Shown here piece after piece: positions 45,110 to 57,064 of a DNA stretch of 64,000 bases. Numbering within the stretch: the first letter of the stretch is position 1; each line of letters starts with the position of its first letter. The stretch comes from Synechococcus sp. SynAce01 (GTDB taxonomy: Bacteria > Cyanobacteriota > Cyanobacteriia > PCC-6307 > Cyanobiaceae). Position numbers and translations under genes: made by a program. The stretch spans positions 2,686,635 to 2,750,634 of the forward strand of contig NZ_CP018091.1 of assembly GCF_001885215.1 (NCBI RefSeq), written 5' to 3'. The notes below the pieces were generated by a model that saw only the letters and a list, made by a program, of their open reading frames with translations, had not been told where the DNA came from and did no database searches.

Positions 45110-45887
45110 GGCGGAAGCGCTGCCGGCGCGGCGCAATCGCCGCGAGCTCCTGGGGCTGCAAGGGCAAAATATCAAAGCCCGCAGGGGCTAACTGCCTTTC
45201 AGCGAAGCGGCGCAAGTGCTCTGCCAGTGCCGATCCGCTGAGCGGCAGGGGATCGAGCTGGGGTGGATCGGCAGCGAACACCTCCTGCCAGAGCTGACGA
45301 CAAGGATCGAGCTGCACGCTGCCGTGCTGCAACAACTGGCCCTGTCTCCAGAGCTGGGCACTGCCAACCCGTTTCACCCCCTGGGCGGCATCCACCAGAT
45401 CGGCCGCAGTGCTGCTGGCAAAACAACTGCTGGCCTGCAGGCTGACGGCCGCTTCCCCGAAGCGCAGGGGCTGCCCCAGCTCCTCCATGGCCTGTCGCAG
45501 CCAGTCAGTAGCGAGGCCGTAGGCCAAGGCGGGAGGCCGGGGGGCATGCGGCCAGAGCAGGGCATAGGTGAGACAGCCCCCATGCAGCACCGCCCGGCCG
45601 CCACTGGGCCGGCGCACGATGGCGATCCGCCCCTGCTCCTGCAGCAGGCGCCAGCTGGGCTCCACCCGGCGTTGGTGGAAGCCCAACGACAGGGTGGGCC
45701 GCGCCCAGGTGTAAAGGCGCAAAACCGGAGAACCTTCGCCGGCCACGAGTTGATCGAGAAGCCAATCGTCGATGGCCATCTGCCAGTCGCCTGTCCAAGT
45801 CAGCGGTGGAATCCAACGCCAGCGACGTGGCAGGGGAGGGGGGATGGTGGATCCTGGAGCCAATGGCCACCAACGCTCTAGGCCCAA
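45078..45887 (-). CDS. lipoate-protein ligase A/biotin-ligase-fold protein
   Basis: 269 residues of the LplA/LipB catalytic domain: MAIDDWLLDQLVAGEGSPVL, RLYTWARPTLSLGFHQ, and the nucleotide/lipoyl motif IVRRPSGGRAVLHGGCLTYA, then KRVGSAQLWRQGQLLQHGSV. It could act as a lipoyl or octanoyl transferase; the catalytic Lys may be the one in GVKRVGSAQ. It starts with TTG at 45887, only 2 bases from the divergent permease ATG; ATG 45779 would delete the conserved WRWIPPLTWTGDWQ start. Confidence 0.8.
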   Translation of the reverse strand: MGLERWWPLAPGSTIPPPLPRRWRWIPPLTWTGDWQMAIDDWLLDQLVAGEGSPVLRLYTWARPTLSLGFHQRRVEPSWRLLQEQGRIAIVRRPSGGRAVLHGGCLTYALLWPHAPRPPALAYGLATDWLRQAMEELGQPLRFGEAAVSLQASSCFASSTAADLVDAAQGVKRVGSAQLWRQGQLLQHGSVQLDPCRQLWQEVFAADPPQLDPLPLSGSALAEHLRRFAERQLAPAGFDILPLQPQELAAIAPRRQRFRLSPAEPASLL

Positions 45888-45889
45888 TC

Positions 45890-46654
45890 ATGCCGTTGGA
45901 GCTTCTGCCCCTGATCCCGCTGGGCCTGCTGGCGGGGGTCTTCTCTGGCCTGCTGGGCGTCGGCGGCGGCCTGGTGTTCTCCCCAATCCTGCTGCTGCTG
46001 GGCCTCAGCCCCCACCAGGCCCTGGCCACCAGCACCCTGGCGATCGTTCCCACCACCTTGGGGGGCACCGTCTCCCACCTGCGGGCCGGCCGGCTGCCGC
46101 TGCGCTCTGGCGCCTGCGTCGGACTCAGCGCTGTGGCCAGCGGGCTGATCTTCAGCCGGCTGGGCGGGCTGCTGAGTGGCTGGCACCTGCTGGCCCTGCA
46201 GGCGTTGATGTATGGCCTGCTGGCCCTGACGATCGACCCGACCGAGAAGACCCTCAGCCAAAGCGAGGATCGCCCGGCCGCGGTGGCCGGCCTGATCGGG
46301 GTCGGGGCTGTCGGCGGCTTTGCCGGCGGACTCCTGGGCCTGGGCGGGGGCCTGTTGATGGTGCCGCTGATGGTGCGGGGCCTGCGCGTGCCGTTGCGCC
46401 AGGCGATCCGGCTCAGCACCCTGGCGGTGCTCTGCTCCAGTTCGGCAGCCTCGCTTCAGTTTCTGGCCGGTGAACGGGTCAACACGGCGATGGCCCTGCT
46501 GCTCGGAGGTGCTGCCGCGTTCTCTGCCCGTTGGTCAGCGGCCCGGCTCGACCGGGTCAGCGAGCGCAAACTCGCCTGGTCGCTGCGCTTGATCACCATG
46601 CTGCTGGCCGCCGACTCGGGCCGTCGCGCCCTCATGCTGGCCTTGGCGAATTAG
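45890..46654 (+). CDS. TauE/SafE-family sulfite or anion permease
   Basis: 254 residues with about eight TMs in an inverted repeat. The two repeat signatures are GVFSGLLGVGGGLVFSPILL and GFAGGLLGLGGGLLMVPLMV. ATALA-like LSPHQALATSTLAIVPTTL follows the first. Family members export organosulfur or other anions; substrate not predictable. ATG 45890 is chosen over the open frame from 45806, which overlaps the divergent ligase gene. The stop overlaps crr6 by 3 bases. Confidence 0.85.
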   Translation: MPLELLPLIPLGLLAGVFSGLLGVGGGLVFSPILLLLGLSPHQALATSTLAIVPTTLGGTVSHLRAGRLPLRSGACVGLSAVASGLIFSRLGGLLSGWHLLALQALMYGLLALTIDPTEKTLSQSEDRPAAVAGLIGVGAVGGFAGGLLGLGGGLLMVPLMVRGLRVPLRQAIRLSTLAVLCSSSAASLQFLAGERVNTAMALLLGGAAAFSARWSAARLDRVSERKLAWSLRLITMLLAADSGRRALMLALAN

Positions 46655-47133
46655 GGCAGGGCATCCCAGAACGACGGATCGAGCTCAAAACCCAGCATCG
46701 CCGCCACCTGGCCCAGGCTCTGGCGACAACGAAGTCCGTGCAGGGCACTCCAGTCGTCGAGCAGGAACAGCCGGTGGGTGATCCACAGCTCAAGCGATTC
46801 CGGGGCAAAGCGGATGCCTTCGTTGCGGCTGAATCCATGGGGAAGCAGCATCGCCACATGGCGGCAGAGCTGGCCCGTACTGCGCTCCAGCACCAGCGGC
46901 AGCCAGGGATGGAGTGCATCGGCACGGAGACTCCAGAGCCGCAGCTCTGGCCATTCAGAGAGCTCGCGGGGATCTCCTTCAGGCCGGGGCCAGTCGAAAT
47001 GGAGTTCCAGTTCGCCGGCCTGCTCCAGCAGCACAGCCGGTGGCAGATCATGCCAGTGCTGCAGGGGGCTTAGATCCAGGCGACGGATCTGGTCGGCATG
47101 GATCGTGATCGAAGTCGGGGAGGAAGCCATCAA
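46651..47133 (-). CDS. CRR6-family NDH-1 assembly protein
   Basis: 160 residues. The family (NdhI maturation factor of the photosynthetic NDH-1 complex) is recognised from DLSPLQHWHDLP, the mid region LCRHVAMLLPHGFSRNEGIR and the C-terminal LFLLDDWSALHGLRCRQSLG with LGFELDPSFWDALP. No membrane segments. The assignment is from memory of the family. It converges with the permease gene. Confidence 0.75.
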   Translation of the reverse strand: MMASSPTSITIHADQIRRLDLSPLQHWHDLPPAVLLEQAGELELHFDWPRPEGDPRELSEWPELRLWSLRADALHPWLPLVLERSTGQLCRHVAMLLPHGFSRNEGIRFAPESLELWITHRLFLLDDWSALHGLRCRQSLGQVAAMLGFELDPSFWDALP

Positions 47134-47219
47134 GAGCTATGACAACCCACTGCCAGGACGTGGCGGGGGGCGGGATCGAGCTGAACAATGGTGGCGACAT
47201 TTGTTATCGGTCGCCTGCC

Positions 47220-47324
47220 ATGGTCACAACACTCAGTCAGGCAGAAGTGCTCATCGCCCTTGTGGTCGCCGCCCATGCCGGCGTGCTGGCCATTCGCCTC
47301 TGCGTCAGCCTCTACAACGCCTGA
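47220..47324 (+). CDS. psaM: photosystem I subunit XII (PsaM)
   Basis: A 34-residue single-TM protein (TLSQAEVLIALVVAAHAGVL then AIRLCVSLYNA). The motif LSQAEVxxALVVAxHAGxLAxRLxxxLY is that of picocyanobacterial PsaM, which stabilises photosystem I trimers. ATG 47220 is the real start; the frame is open upstream to 47139 but that part is not conserved-looking. Confidence 0.85.
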   Translation: MVTTLSQAEVLIALVVAAHAGVLAIRLCVSLYNA

Positions 47325-47390
47325 TCGGCCGTTGGCCCTTGGCAGTGGGGCCTGGAGCTGCTAGAAGCAAACCACTACCGCATCGGTCCA

Positions 47391-47876
47391 TTGGCCTCCG
47401 CGCAGCGTCTTGTGCCCCCAGGGGCGGATCAAACCAGAGTTTTGACGCGGAAACCCGAGGATCAAAGACGCGGACGGGGCAAAAGAGGTGACGCAGCCGG
47501 TGCCATCAAGGCCGTTCCCAGCCGCGTCTCCGCCTCCGCTCGGGTGGTTCCAATCCCGTCCGGTGAGCGGCAGGAGCTGCTCTGCAGCGTGATTGGCCTC
47601 ACCGTCAAGCTGGGGATCGGCCTTGTTGCTGGCGTGAGTTTGACCCACCTGGCTTCGGCGTATCAGCAACGGCTCGACAGTCACAGCGAAGTCAGCGCCA
47701 TCCTTGAGCTCGAAACGGCACGGCTGCGCCGGGCCCAGAACCGTTTCGACAAACTCTTTTCCACCGAAGGACAGGAACGGCTGATGCGCGAGCAGGAGCA
47801 GTGGATTGCTCCAGACCGTTTGCGCGTTGTCTGGGAAGCTCCCCAGCAACCGGCCAAGCTCCAATCCCAGCTCTGA
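47391..47876 (+). CDS. small bitopic protein with coiled coil, FtsB/DivIC-like topology
   Basis: 161 residues from TTG 47391 (start uncertain; a TTG at 47442 is also possible). A basic, low-complexity cytoplasmic N-terminus of about 60 residues, one TM at 62-85 (LLCSVIGLTVKLGIGLVAGV), then a helix with heptad character at 89-122 (RLDSHSEVSAILELETARLR) and REQEQWIAPDRLRVVW. The plan resembles FtsB/DivIC septum-formation proteins, but the family is not certain. It lies 126 bases upstream of por on the same strand. Confidence 0.6.
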   Translation: MASAQRLVPPGADQTRVLTRKPEDQRRGRGKRGDAAGAIKAVPSRVSASARVVPIPSGERQELLCSVIGLTVKLGIGLVAGVSLTHLASAYQQRLDSHSEVSAILELETARLRRAQNRFDKLFSTEGQERLMREQEQWIAPDRLRVVWEAPQQPAKLQSQL

Positions 47877-47935
47877 TCGAGCGGCCCAGACGCCAATCCT
47901 TCAGGGCTCCAACCATTTCCTTCTGTTGAATTCTC

Positions 47936-47949
47936 AGGGCCATGGCCCT
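47936..47949. promoter_or_regulatory. 14-bp perfect palindrome upstream of por
   Basis: AGGGCCATGGCCCT lies 54 bases before the por ATG, in the por promoter region. It could be an operator or a small hairpin; no regulator is known to me for this exact site. Confidence 0.35.
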
Positions 47950-47993
47950 CTGAAGACCACTCCCTGTCGTTAGGTAAGGGCAACTTGAAGTGA

Positions 47994-48980
<987 letters not shown>

Positions 48981-49112
48981 TTGGTTCTGGGCTGATTAGT
49001 TCTGGGCTGGCTGGGTCTATTTTGATGGCCACCTCCAGCCCAGGCGCTCTTTGATTCACGCTTAATTGCACTTACTCCCAGTTTCATTCACCCTTCGTCG
49101 CTGAGAACCCTG

Positions 49113-49685
49113 ATGCCCCGCCCGTTGCGCTGGATTCTTGGTCTGGTGGTCGCCGCCGGGCTGCTGCTGGGGGGAGCGCTGCTGATCCCCTTCGGCGATT
49201 GGCTCCCAGGCGGCACGGTGGCCAATGTTCCTAACCAGGAGGTGGTCAACGGCACCGCCTTCAACCGACTGTTCCCGGCACCGGTGGCAGGCGAGCAGTT
49301 GGTGTTCAGCCAGGAAAAGCGGGGGTTCAGCGAAGCCCGATTGAGGCGCGGAGGCGAGTTAGTGGCGCTGCTGGCCATCTCCGACACCACCACCGCACCG
49401 GAAGCCCGTGAGAAATTCGGGTCATCGCAGAACGCAGTGGCCGGCTGGCCCCTGGTGGAGCAAGGCAGCCAGGCCAGCGCGCTTCTGGTGGGCGGTCGCT
49501 TCCAGGTGAAGGTGATCGGCCAGGGCGACGGCCTCGACCTCCAGGCGCGCCATGAGCTGCTCGAAAGCTTCGATCTCACTGCCCTGGCCCGCCTCAGGCC
49601 CAGCCTCTCGCCCGTCTCTGCCCGTAAGGCCCCTGCCACTCCTGCGCCCGCAGCGATTGGATCCGCCCCTGCCCTGGCCAGCTGA
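49113..49685 (+). CDS. conserved cyanobacterial membrane-anchored protein, unknown
   Basis: 190 residues: one N-terminal TM (LGLVVAAGLLLGGALLIPFG), then a soluble domain (FPAPVAGEQLVFSQEKRGFS, LVALLAISDTTTAPEAREKF, ALLVGGRFQVKVIGQGDGLD, HELLESFDLTALARL) and an Ala/Pro-rich tail. No motif recognised. The stop overlaps the next ATG as TGATG, so the two are coupled. Confidence 0.65.
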   Translation: MPRPLRWILGLVVAAGLLLGGALLIPFGDWLPGGTVANVPNQEVVNGTAFNRLFPAPVAGEQLVFSQEKRGFSEARLRRGGELVALLAISDTTTAPEAREKFGSSQNAVAGWPLVEQGSQASALLVGGRFQVKVIGQGDGLDLQARHELLESFDLTALARLRPSLSPVSARKAPATPAPAAIGSAPALAS

Positions 49686-50572
49686 TGGGCCGCACCGTTC
49701 TCGAGCGTCTGGACCGTCTGCCCCGCCGTGATCTCACGGTGCTGGCCCTCAAGGGTCTCAGCACCCTGGTGCCAGGAGGCTGGACCAACATCACCAATGC
49801 TGACCAGCTGATCCAGGACGTGATCGGTGACACGGATCCCGCCCTGGTCGCCCGGATACGCGCCCGCGCCGATCAGCTGAGCCGGGCCCGCGCCGAGGGC
49901 TATGGGCGTGCCCTCAGCCTTTATGACGCCGTCAACCGTTCGCAGCACGCGGCCGGAGGCCTGCGGGTGCTGGCCAATCTGAGCGCCGGCTTGCCCTTGC
50001 TCAAGCGTCTGGCTGACGTGACGCCACCAGGCGACACTCTGCAAGCTGTGGACCTGAGCCTGAAGGTGGGCTCCGAGTTGCTGGCCTTCACCCAGGTGAA
50101 CGGCCTGCCCGGCGACAGCTTCGGCGATTTCGGCGCCGCCCTGGCCGACTACGCCGGGGAGGCCCGGGTGCGGATGGCGGCCCTGATCTGCTTTGACGCG
50201 TTGCTACCGCTGGGTGACCAGGCCCTGCAGAAGCTTGACAGCCTGCTGGGGGCGGCCAACCGCAAGGATCTGAACCGGCTGCCTGCCTACCGGCAGATGG
50301 CTGGCCTGATCCCGGGCCGCAGCGACGACGCCCACCTCAGCTTCCTGCGCCGTGGCGTCGATCAATGGCTGGGCTGGGCGGGCGGATTCGTGGGCGAGCT
50401 GGGCCTCACCGCCCAGGGAACCGTGCAGGCAGTGGAATCCACGCTCGGCCCCTGGCAGGGCCGGATGGATCAGTTCGCGGCTTTTCTTGATGCGTTCACC
50501 GACACCTACGCCCACACGGGCGTACAGGCGGTGGCGCGCCGCCTGGTGGAGCGCGCCGCCGCTGAAGTCTGA
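49685..50572 (+). CDS. conserved cyanobacterial protein, unknown
   Basis: 295 residues, soluble and helical, with no catalytic motif I recognise: RRDLTVLALKGLSTLVPGGW, QLIQDVIGDTDPALVARIRA, GLPLLKRLADVTPPGDTLQA, and a C-terminal amphipathic region GWAGGFVGELGLTAQGTVQA. Coupled to the preceding membrane protein by TGATG, and convergent with chlL. Its position between por and chlL hints at a role in photosynthetic membranes but this is only context. Confidence 0.6.
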   Translation: MGRTVLERLDRLPRRDLTVLALKGLSTLVPGGWTNITNADQLIQDVIGDTDPALVARIRARADQLSRARAEGYGRALSLYDAVNRSQHAAGGLRVLANLSAGLPLLKRLADVTPPGDTLQAVDLSLKVGSELLAFTQVNGLPGDSFGDFGAALADYAGEARVRMAALICFDALLPLGDQALQKLDSLLGAANRKDLNRLPAYRQMAGLIPGRSDDAHLSFLRRGVDQWLGWAGGFVGELGLTAQGTVQAVESTLGPWQGRMDQFAAFLDAFTDTYAHTGVQAVARRLVERAAAEV

Positions 50573-50599
50573 TCAGATGGATCAGATCGATCCGGTGGA

Positions 50600-51684
<1,085 letters not shown>

Positions 51685-51692
51685 CAGGGCGC

Positions 51693-54619
<2,927 letters not shown>

Positions 54620-54741
54620 TCAAGGGTGAGGAGTGAGTGCCAGGGGAACGGTTTCCTTCACACGGCTTAACAACTAAGAACCCATGAGCAGCGCTTATCA
54701 AGGCAAGCAAAGACCTTGATGGTGAAGGACCCCCAGATTGC

Positions 54742-54762
54742 TTGACGACGGGGTACGTCGAA
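54742..54762. promoter_or_regulatory. short inverted repeat in the chlN/csoS1A divergent region
   Basis: CGACG (54746-54750), GGGTA, CGTCG (54756-54760), 49 bases upstream of the csoS1A ATG and preceded by TTGA. It is a plausible site for a LysR-type (RbcR/CcmR-like) regulator or a promoter element, but the match is not strong. Confidence 0.25.
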
Positions 54763-54808
54763 GAGCAGTGTTCTGATCGAACCTCCTCCCTCTGTTCCGG
54801 AGTCGTCA

Positions 54809-55120
54809 ATGGCGAGTGAAACAATGGGCATCGCCCTCGGCATGATCGAAACGCGTGGCTTGGTGCCCGCCATCGAAGCGGCCGACGCGATGACCAAAGC
54901 GGCTGAAGTCCGTCTGATTGGCCGTGAATTCGTTGGTGGTGGCTACGTCACCGTCCTCGTGCGCGGAGAAACCGGTGCCGTCAACGCAGCCGTTCGTGCC
55001 GGCGCTGATGCCTGCGAGCGTGTTGGAGATGGTCTGGTTGCCGCCCACATCATTGCGCGCCCCCACCGTGAAGTCGAGCCTGCTTTGAACAGCAGCTTTG
55101 GAATCGGTTCGAAGGACTGA
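54809..55120 (+). CDS. csoS1A: alpha-carboxysome major shell hexamer CsoS1
   Basis: 103 residues, one BMC-H domain (GIALGMIETRGLVPAIEAAD, then GGYVTVLVRGETGAVNAAVR and GDGLVAAHIIARPHREVEP). It forms the hexagonal facets of the carboxysome. First gene of the cso operon, 74 bases before cbbL with a hairpin in the spacer. Over the domain it is nearly identical to CsoS1E at 62 kb. Confidence 0.95.
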   Translation: MASETMGIALGMIETRGLVPAIEAADAMTKAAEVRLIGREFVGGGYVTVLVRGETGAVNAAVRAGADACERVGDGLVAAHIIARPHREVEPALNSSFGIGSKD

Positions 55121-55123
55121 AAT

Positions 55124-55154
55124 CTGACGCGCCCCTGAATCGACGGGCGCTCAG
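55124..55154 (+). other. hairpin in the csoS1A-cbbL spacer
   Basis: CTGA-C-GCGCCC (55124-55134) pairs with GGGCGC-TCAG (55145-55154): ten pairs with one bulged base and a 10-base loop, just after the csoS1A stop and 40 bases before cbbL. No T-run follows. It could stabilise the cbbL message or attenuate read-through. Confidence 0.5.
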
Positions 55155-55194
55155 CCCACACCTTCCCAACTGAATCCATACGGAGAAATTCCCC

Positions 55195-56607
55195 ATGAGC
55201 AAAAAGTTTGACGCCGGGGTCAAGGAGTACAGGGATACCTACTGGACTCCTGACTATGTTCCCCTCGACACCGACCTGCTGGCCTGTTTCAAGGTCACCG
55301 GTCAGGACGGTGTTCCCAGGGAGGAAGTGGCAGCCGCAGTGGCAGCCGAATCCTCCACCGGCACCTGGTCGGCGGTCTGGTCCGAGCTCCTCACCGACCT
55401 CGATTTCTACAAAGGCCGTTGCTACCGGATCGAAGACGTCCCCGGTGACAAGGAGTCGTTTTACGCCTTCGTGGCCTACCCCCTTGATCTCTTCGAGGAA
55501 GGTTCGGTCACCAACGTGCTCACCTCCCTGGTGGGCAACGTGTTCGGCTTCAAGGCCTTGCGCCACCTCCGTCTGGAAGACATCCGCTTCCCGATGGCTT
55601 TCATCAAGACCTGCCCCGGCCCGCCGAACGGCATCTGCGTCGAGCGCGACCGGATGAACAAGTACGGCCGTCCGCTGCTGGGTTGCACGATCAAGCCGAA
55701 GCTCGGTCTCTCCGGCAAGAACTACGGCCGGGTGGTCTACGAGTGTCTTCGCGGTGGCCTGGATTTCACCAAGGACGACGAGAACATCAACTCCCAGCCG
55801 TTCCAGCGCTGGCAGAACCGTTTCGAGTTCGTTGCTGAAGCCGTCGAATCGGCCCAACAGGAAACCGGCGAGAAGAAGGGGCACTACCTCAACTGCACCG
55901 CCGCCACTCCTGAGGAGATGTACGAGCGCGCTGAGTTCGCCAAAGAACTCGGCCAGCCGATCATCATGCACGACTACATCACCGGCGGCTTCACTGCCAA
56001 CACCGGTCTGTCGAAGTGGTGCCGCAAGAACGGCATGCTGCTGCACATTCACCGTGCCATGCACGCGGTGATCGACCGTCACCCCAAGCACGGCATCCAC
56101 TTCCGGGTGCTGGCCAAGTGCCTGCGCCTCTCCGGTGGTGACCAGCTGCACACCGGCACCGTGGTGGGCAAGCTTGAAGGCGACCGTCAGACCACCCTGG
56201 GCTTCATTGACCAGCTGCGTGAATCCTTCATCCCTGAAGACAGGAGCCGCGGCAACTTCTTCGACCAGGACTGGGGTTCGATGCCCGGCGTCTTCGCCGT
56301 GGCCTCCGGCGGTATCCACGTCTGGCACATGCCGGCCCTGGTGGCGATTTTCGGCGACGATTCCGTGCTCCAGTTCGGTGGAGGTACCCACGGCCACCCC
56401 TGGGGTTCCGCCGCTGGCGCCGCCGCCAACCGGGTGGCACTCGAAGCCTGCGTCAAGGCCCGCAACGCCGGCCGCGAGATCGAGAAGGAAAGCCGCGACA
56501 TCCTGATGGAAGCCGCCAAGCACAGCCCTGAGCTCGCCATCGCCCTTGAGACCTGGAAGGAGATCAAGTTCGAATTCGACACCGTCGACAAACTCGACGT
56601 CAATTGA
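55195..56607 (+). CDS. cbbL: RuBisCO large subunit, form IA
   Basis: CO2-fixing enzyme packed in the carboxysome. 470 residues. Active-site blocks are present: [20 protein letters not shown] (Lys base), [20 protein letters not shown] (carbamylated Lys and Mg ligands), [20 protein letters not shown], and the loop-6/phosphate regions [18 protein letters not shown] and [13 protein letters not shown]. Form IA is inferred from linkage to cbbS and cso genes and the N-terminus [25 protein letters not shown] motif lies 10 bases upstream of ATG. Confidence 0.98.
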   Translation: MSKKFDAGVKEYRDTYWTPDYVPLDTDLLACFKVTGQDGVPREEVAAAVAAESSTGTWSAVWSELLTDLDFYKGRCYRIEDVPGDKESFYAFVAYPLDLFEEGSVTNVLTSLVGNVFGFKALRHLRLEDIRFPMAFIKTCPGPPNGICVERDRMNKYGRPLLGCTIKPKLGLSGKNYGRVVYECLRGGLDFTKDDENINSQPFQRWQNRFEFVAEAVESAQQETGEKKGHYLNCTAATPEEMYERAEFAKELGQPIIMHDYITGGFTANTGLSKWCRKNGMLLHIHRAMHAVIDRHPKHGIHFRVLAKCLRLSGGDQLHTGTVVGKLEGDRQTTLGFIDQLRESFIPEDRSRGNFFDQDWGSMPGVFAVASGGIHVWHMPALVAIFGDDSVLQFGGGTHGHPWGSAAGAAANRVALEACVKARNAGREIEKESRDILMEAAKHSPELAIALETWKEIKFEFDTVDKLDVN

Positions 56608-56644
56608 TGTTTTTCCGTTCCCCTCCCCCTAACCAAGGATCCCC

Positions 56645-56986
56645 ATGCCCTTCATGAGCACCGTGGGTGACTATCAAACAGTCGCCACCCTGGAGACATT
56701 CGGCTTTTTGCCCCCGTTCTCCCAGGACGAGATCTATGACCAGATCGCTTACATCATTGCCCAGGGATGGAGCCCCCTGGTCGAGCACGTTCACCCCAGC
56801 CGCTCAATGGCGACCTACTGGTCGTTCTGGAAGCTGCCCTTCTTCGGTGAGAAGGATCTTGGCGTGATCGTCAGCGAGCTCGAGGCTTGCCATCGGGCCT
56901 ATCCCGATCACCACGTCCGGCTCGTCGGCTACGACGCCTACACCCAGAGCCAGGGCTCCTGCTTCGTCGTGTTCGAAGCACGCTGA
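56645..56986 (+). CDS. cbbS: RuBisCO small subunit
   Basis: 113 residues with the form IA pattern: MPFMSTVGDYQTVATLETFG, YIIAQGWSPLVEHVHPSRSM and VGYDAYTQSQGSCFVVFE. It caps the L8 core and, with CbbL, forms the docking surface for CsoS2 N-repeats. It is 37 bases after cbbL and followed by a strong hairpin. Confidence 0.97.
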   Translation: MPFMSTVGDYQTVATLETFGFLPPFSQDEIYDQIAYIIAQGWSPLVEHVHPSRSMATYWSFWKLPFFGEKDLGVIVSELEACHRAYPDHHVRLVGYDAYTQSQGSCFVVFEAR

Positions 56987-56997
56987 AGGGTTTGATC

Positions 56998-57019
56998 GGT
57001 CCCGGCTCAGGCCGGGACC
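56998..57019 (+). terminator. hairpin/attenuator between cbbS and csoS2
   Basis: GGTCCCGGC (56998-57006), loop TCAG, GCCGGGACC (57011-57019): a perfect 9-bp GC-rich stem 11 bases after the cbbS stop, followed by CCCCCTTCTTCTG. A partial terminator or RNase barrier here would give more RuBisCO than scaffold message, as needed for carboxysome stoichiometry. Confidence 0.65.
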
Positions 57020-57064
57020 CCCCCTTCTTCTGATTGTTCAGGCCACTTAACTCACCGGGCGGAT

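Noticed and set aside
54943..56523. 526-codon minus-strand frame opposite cbbL
   Set aside because: It mirrors RuBisCO codons and has no independent signature.
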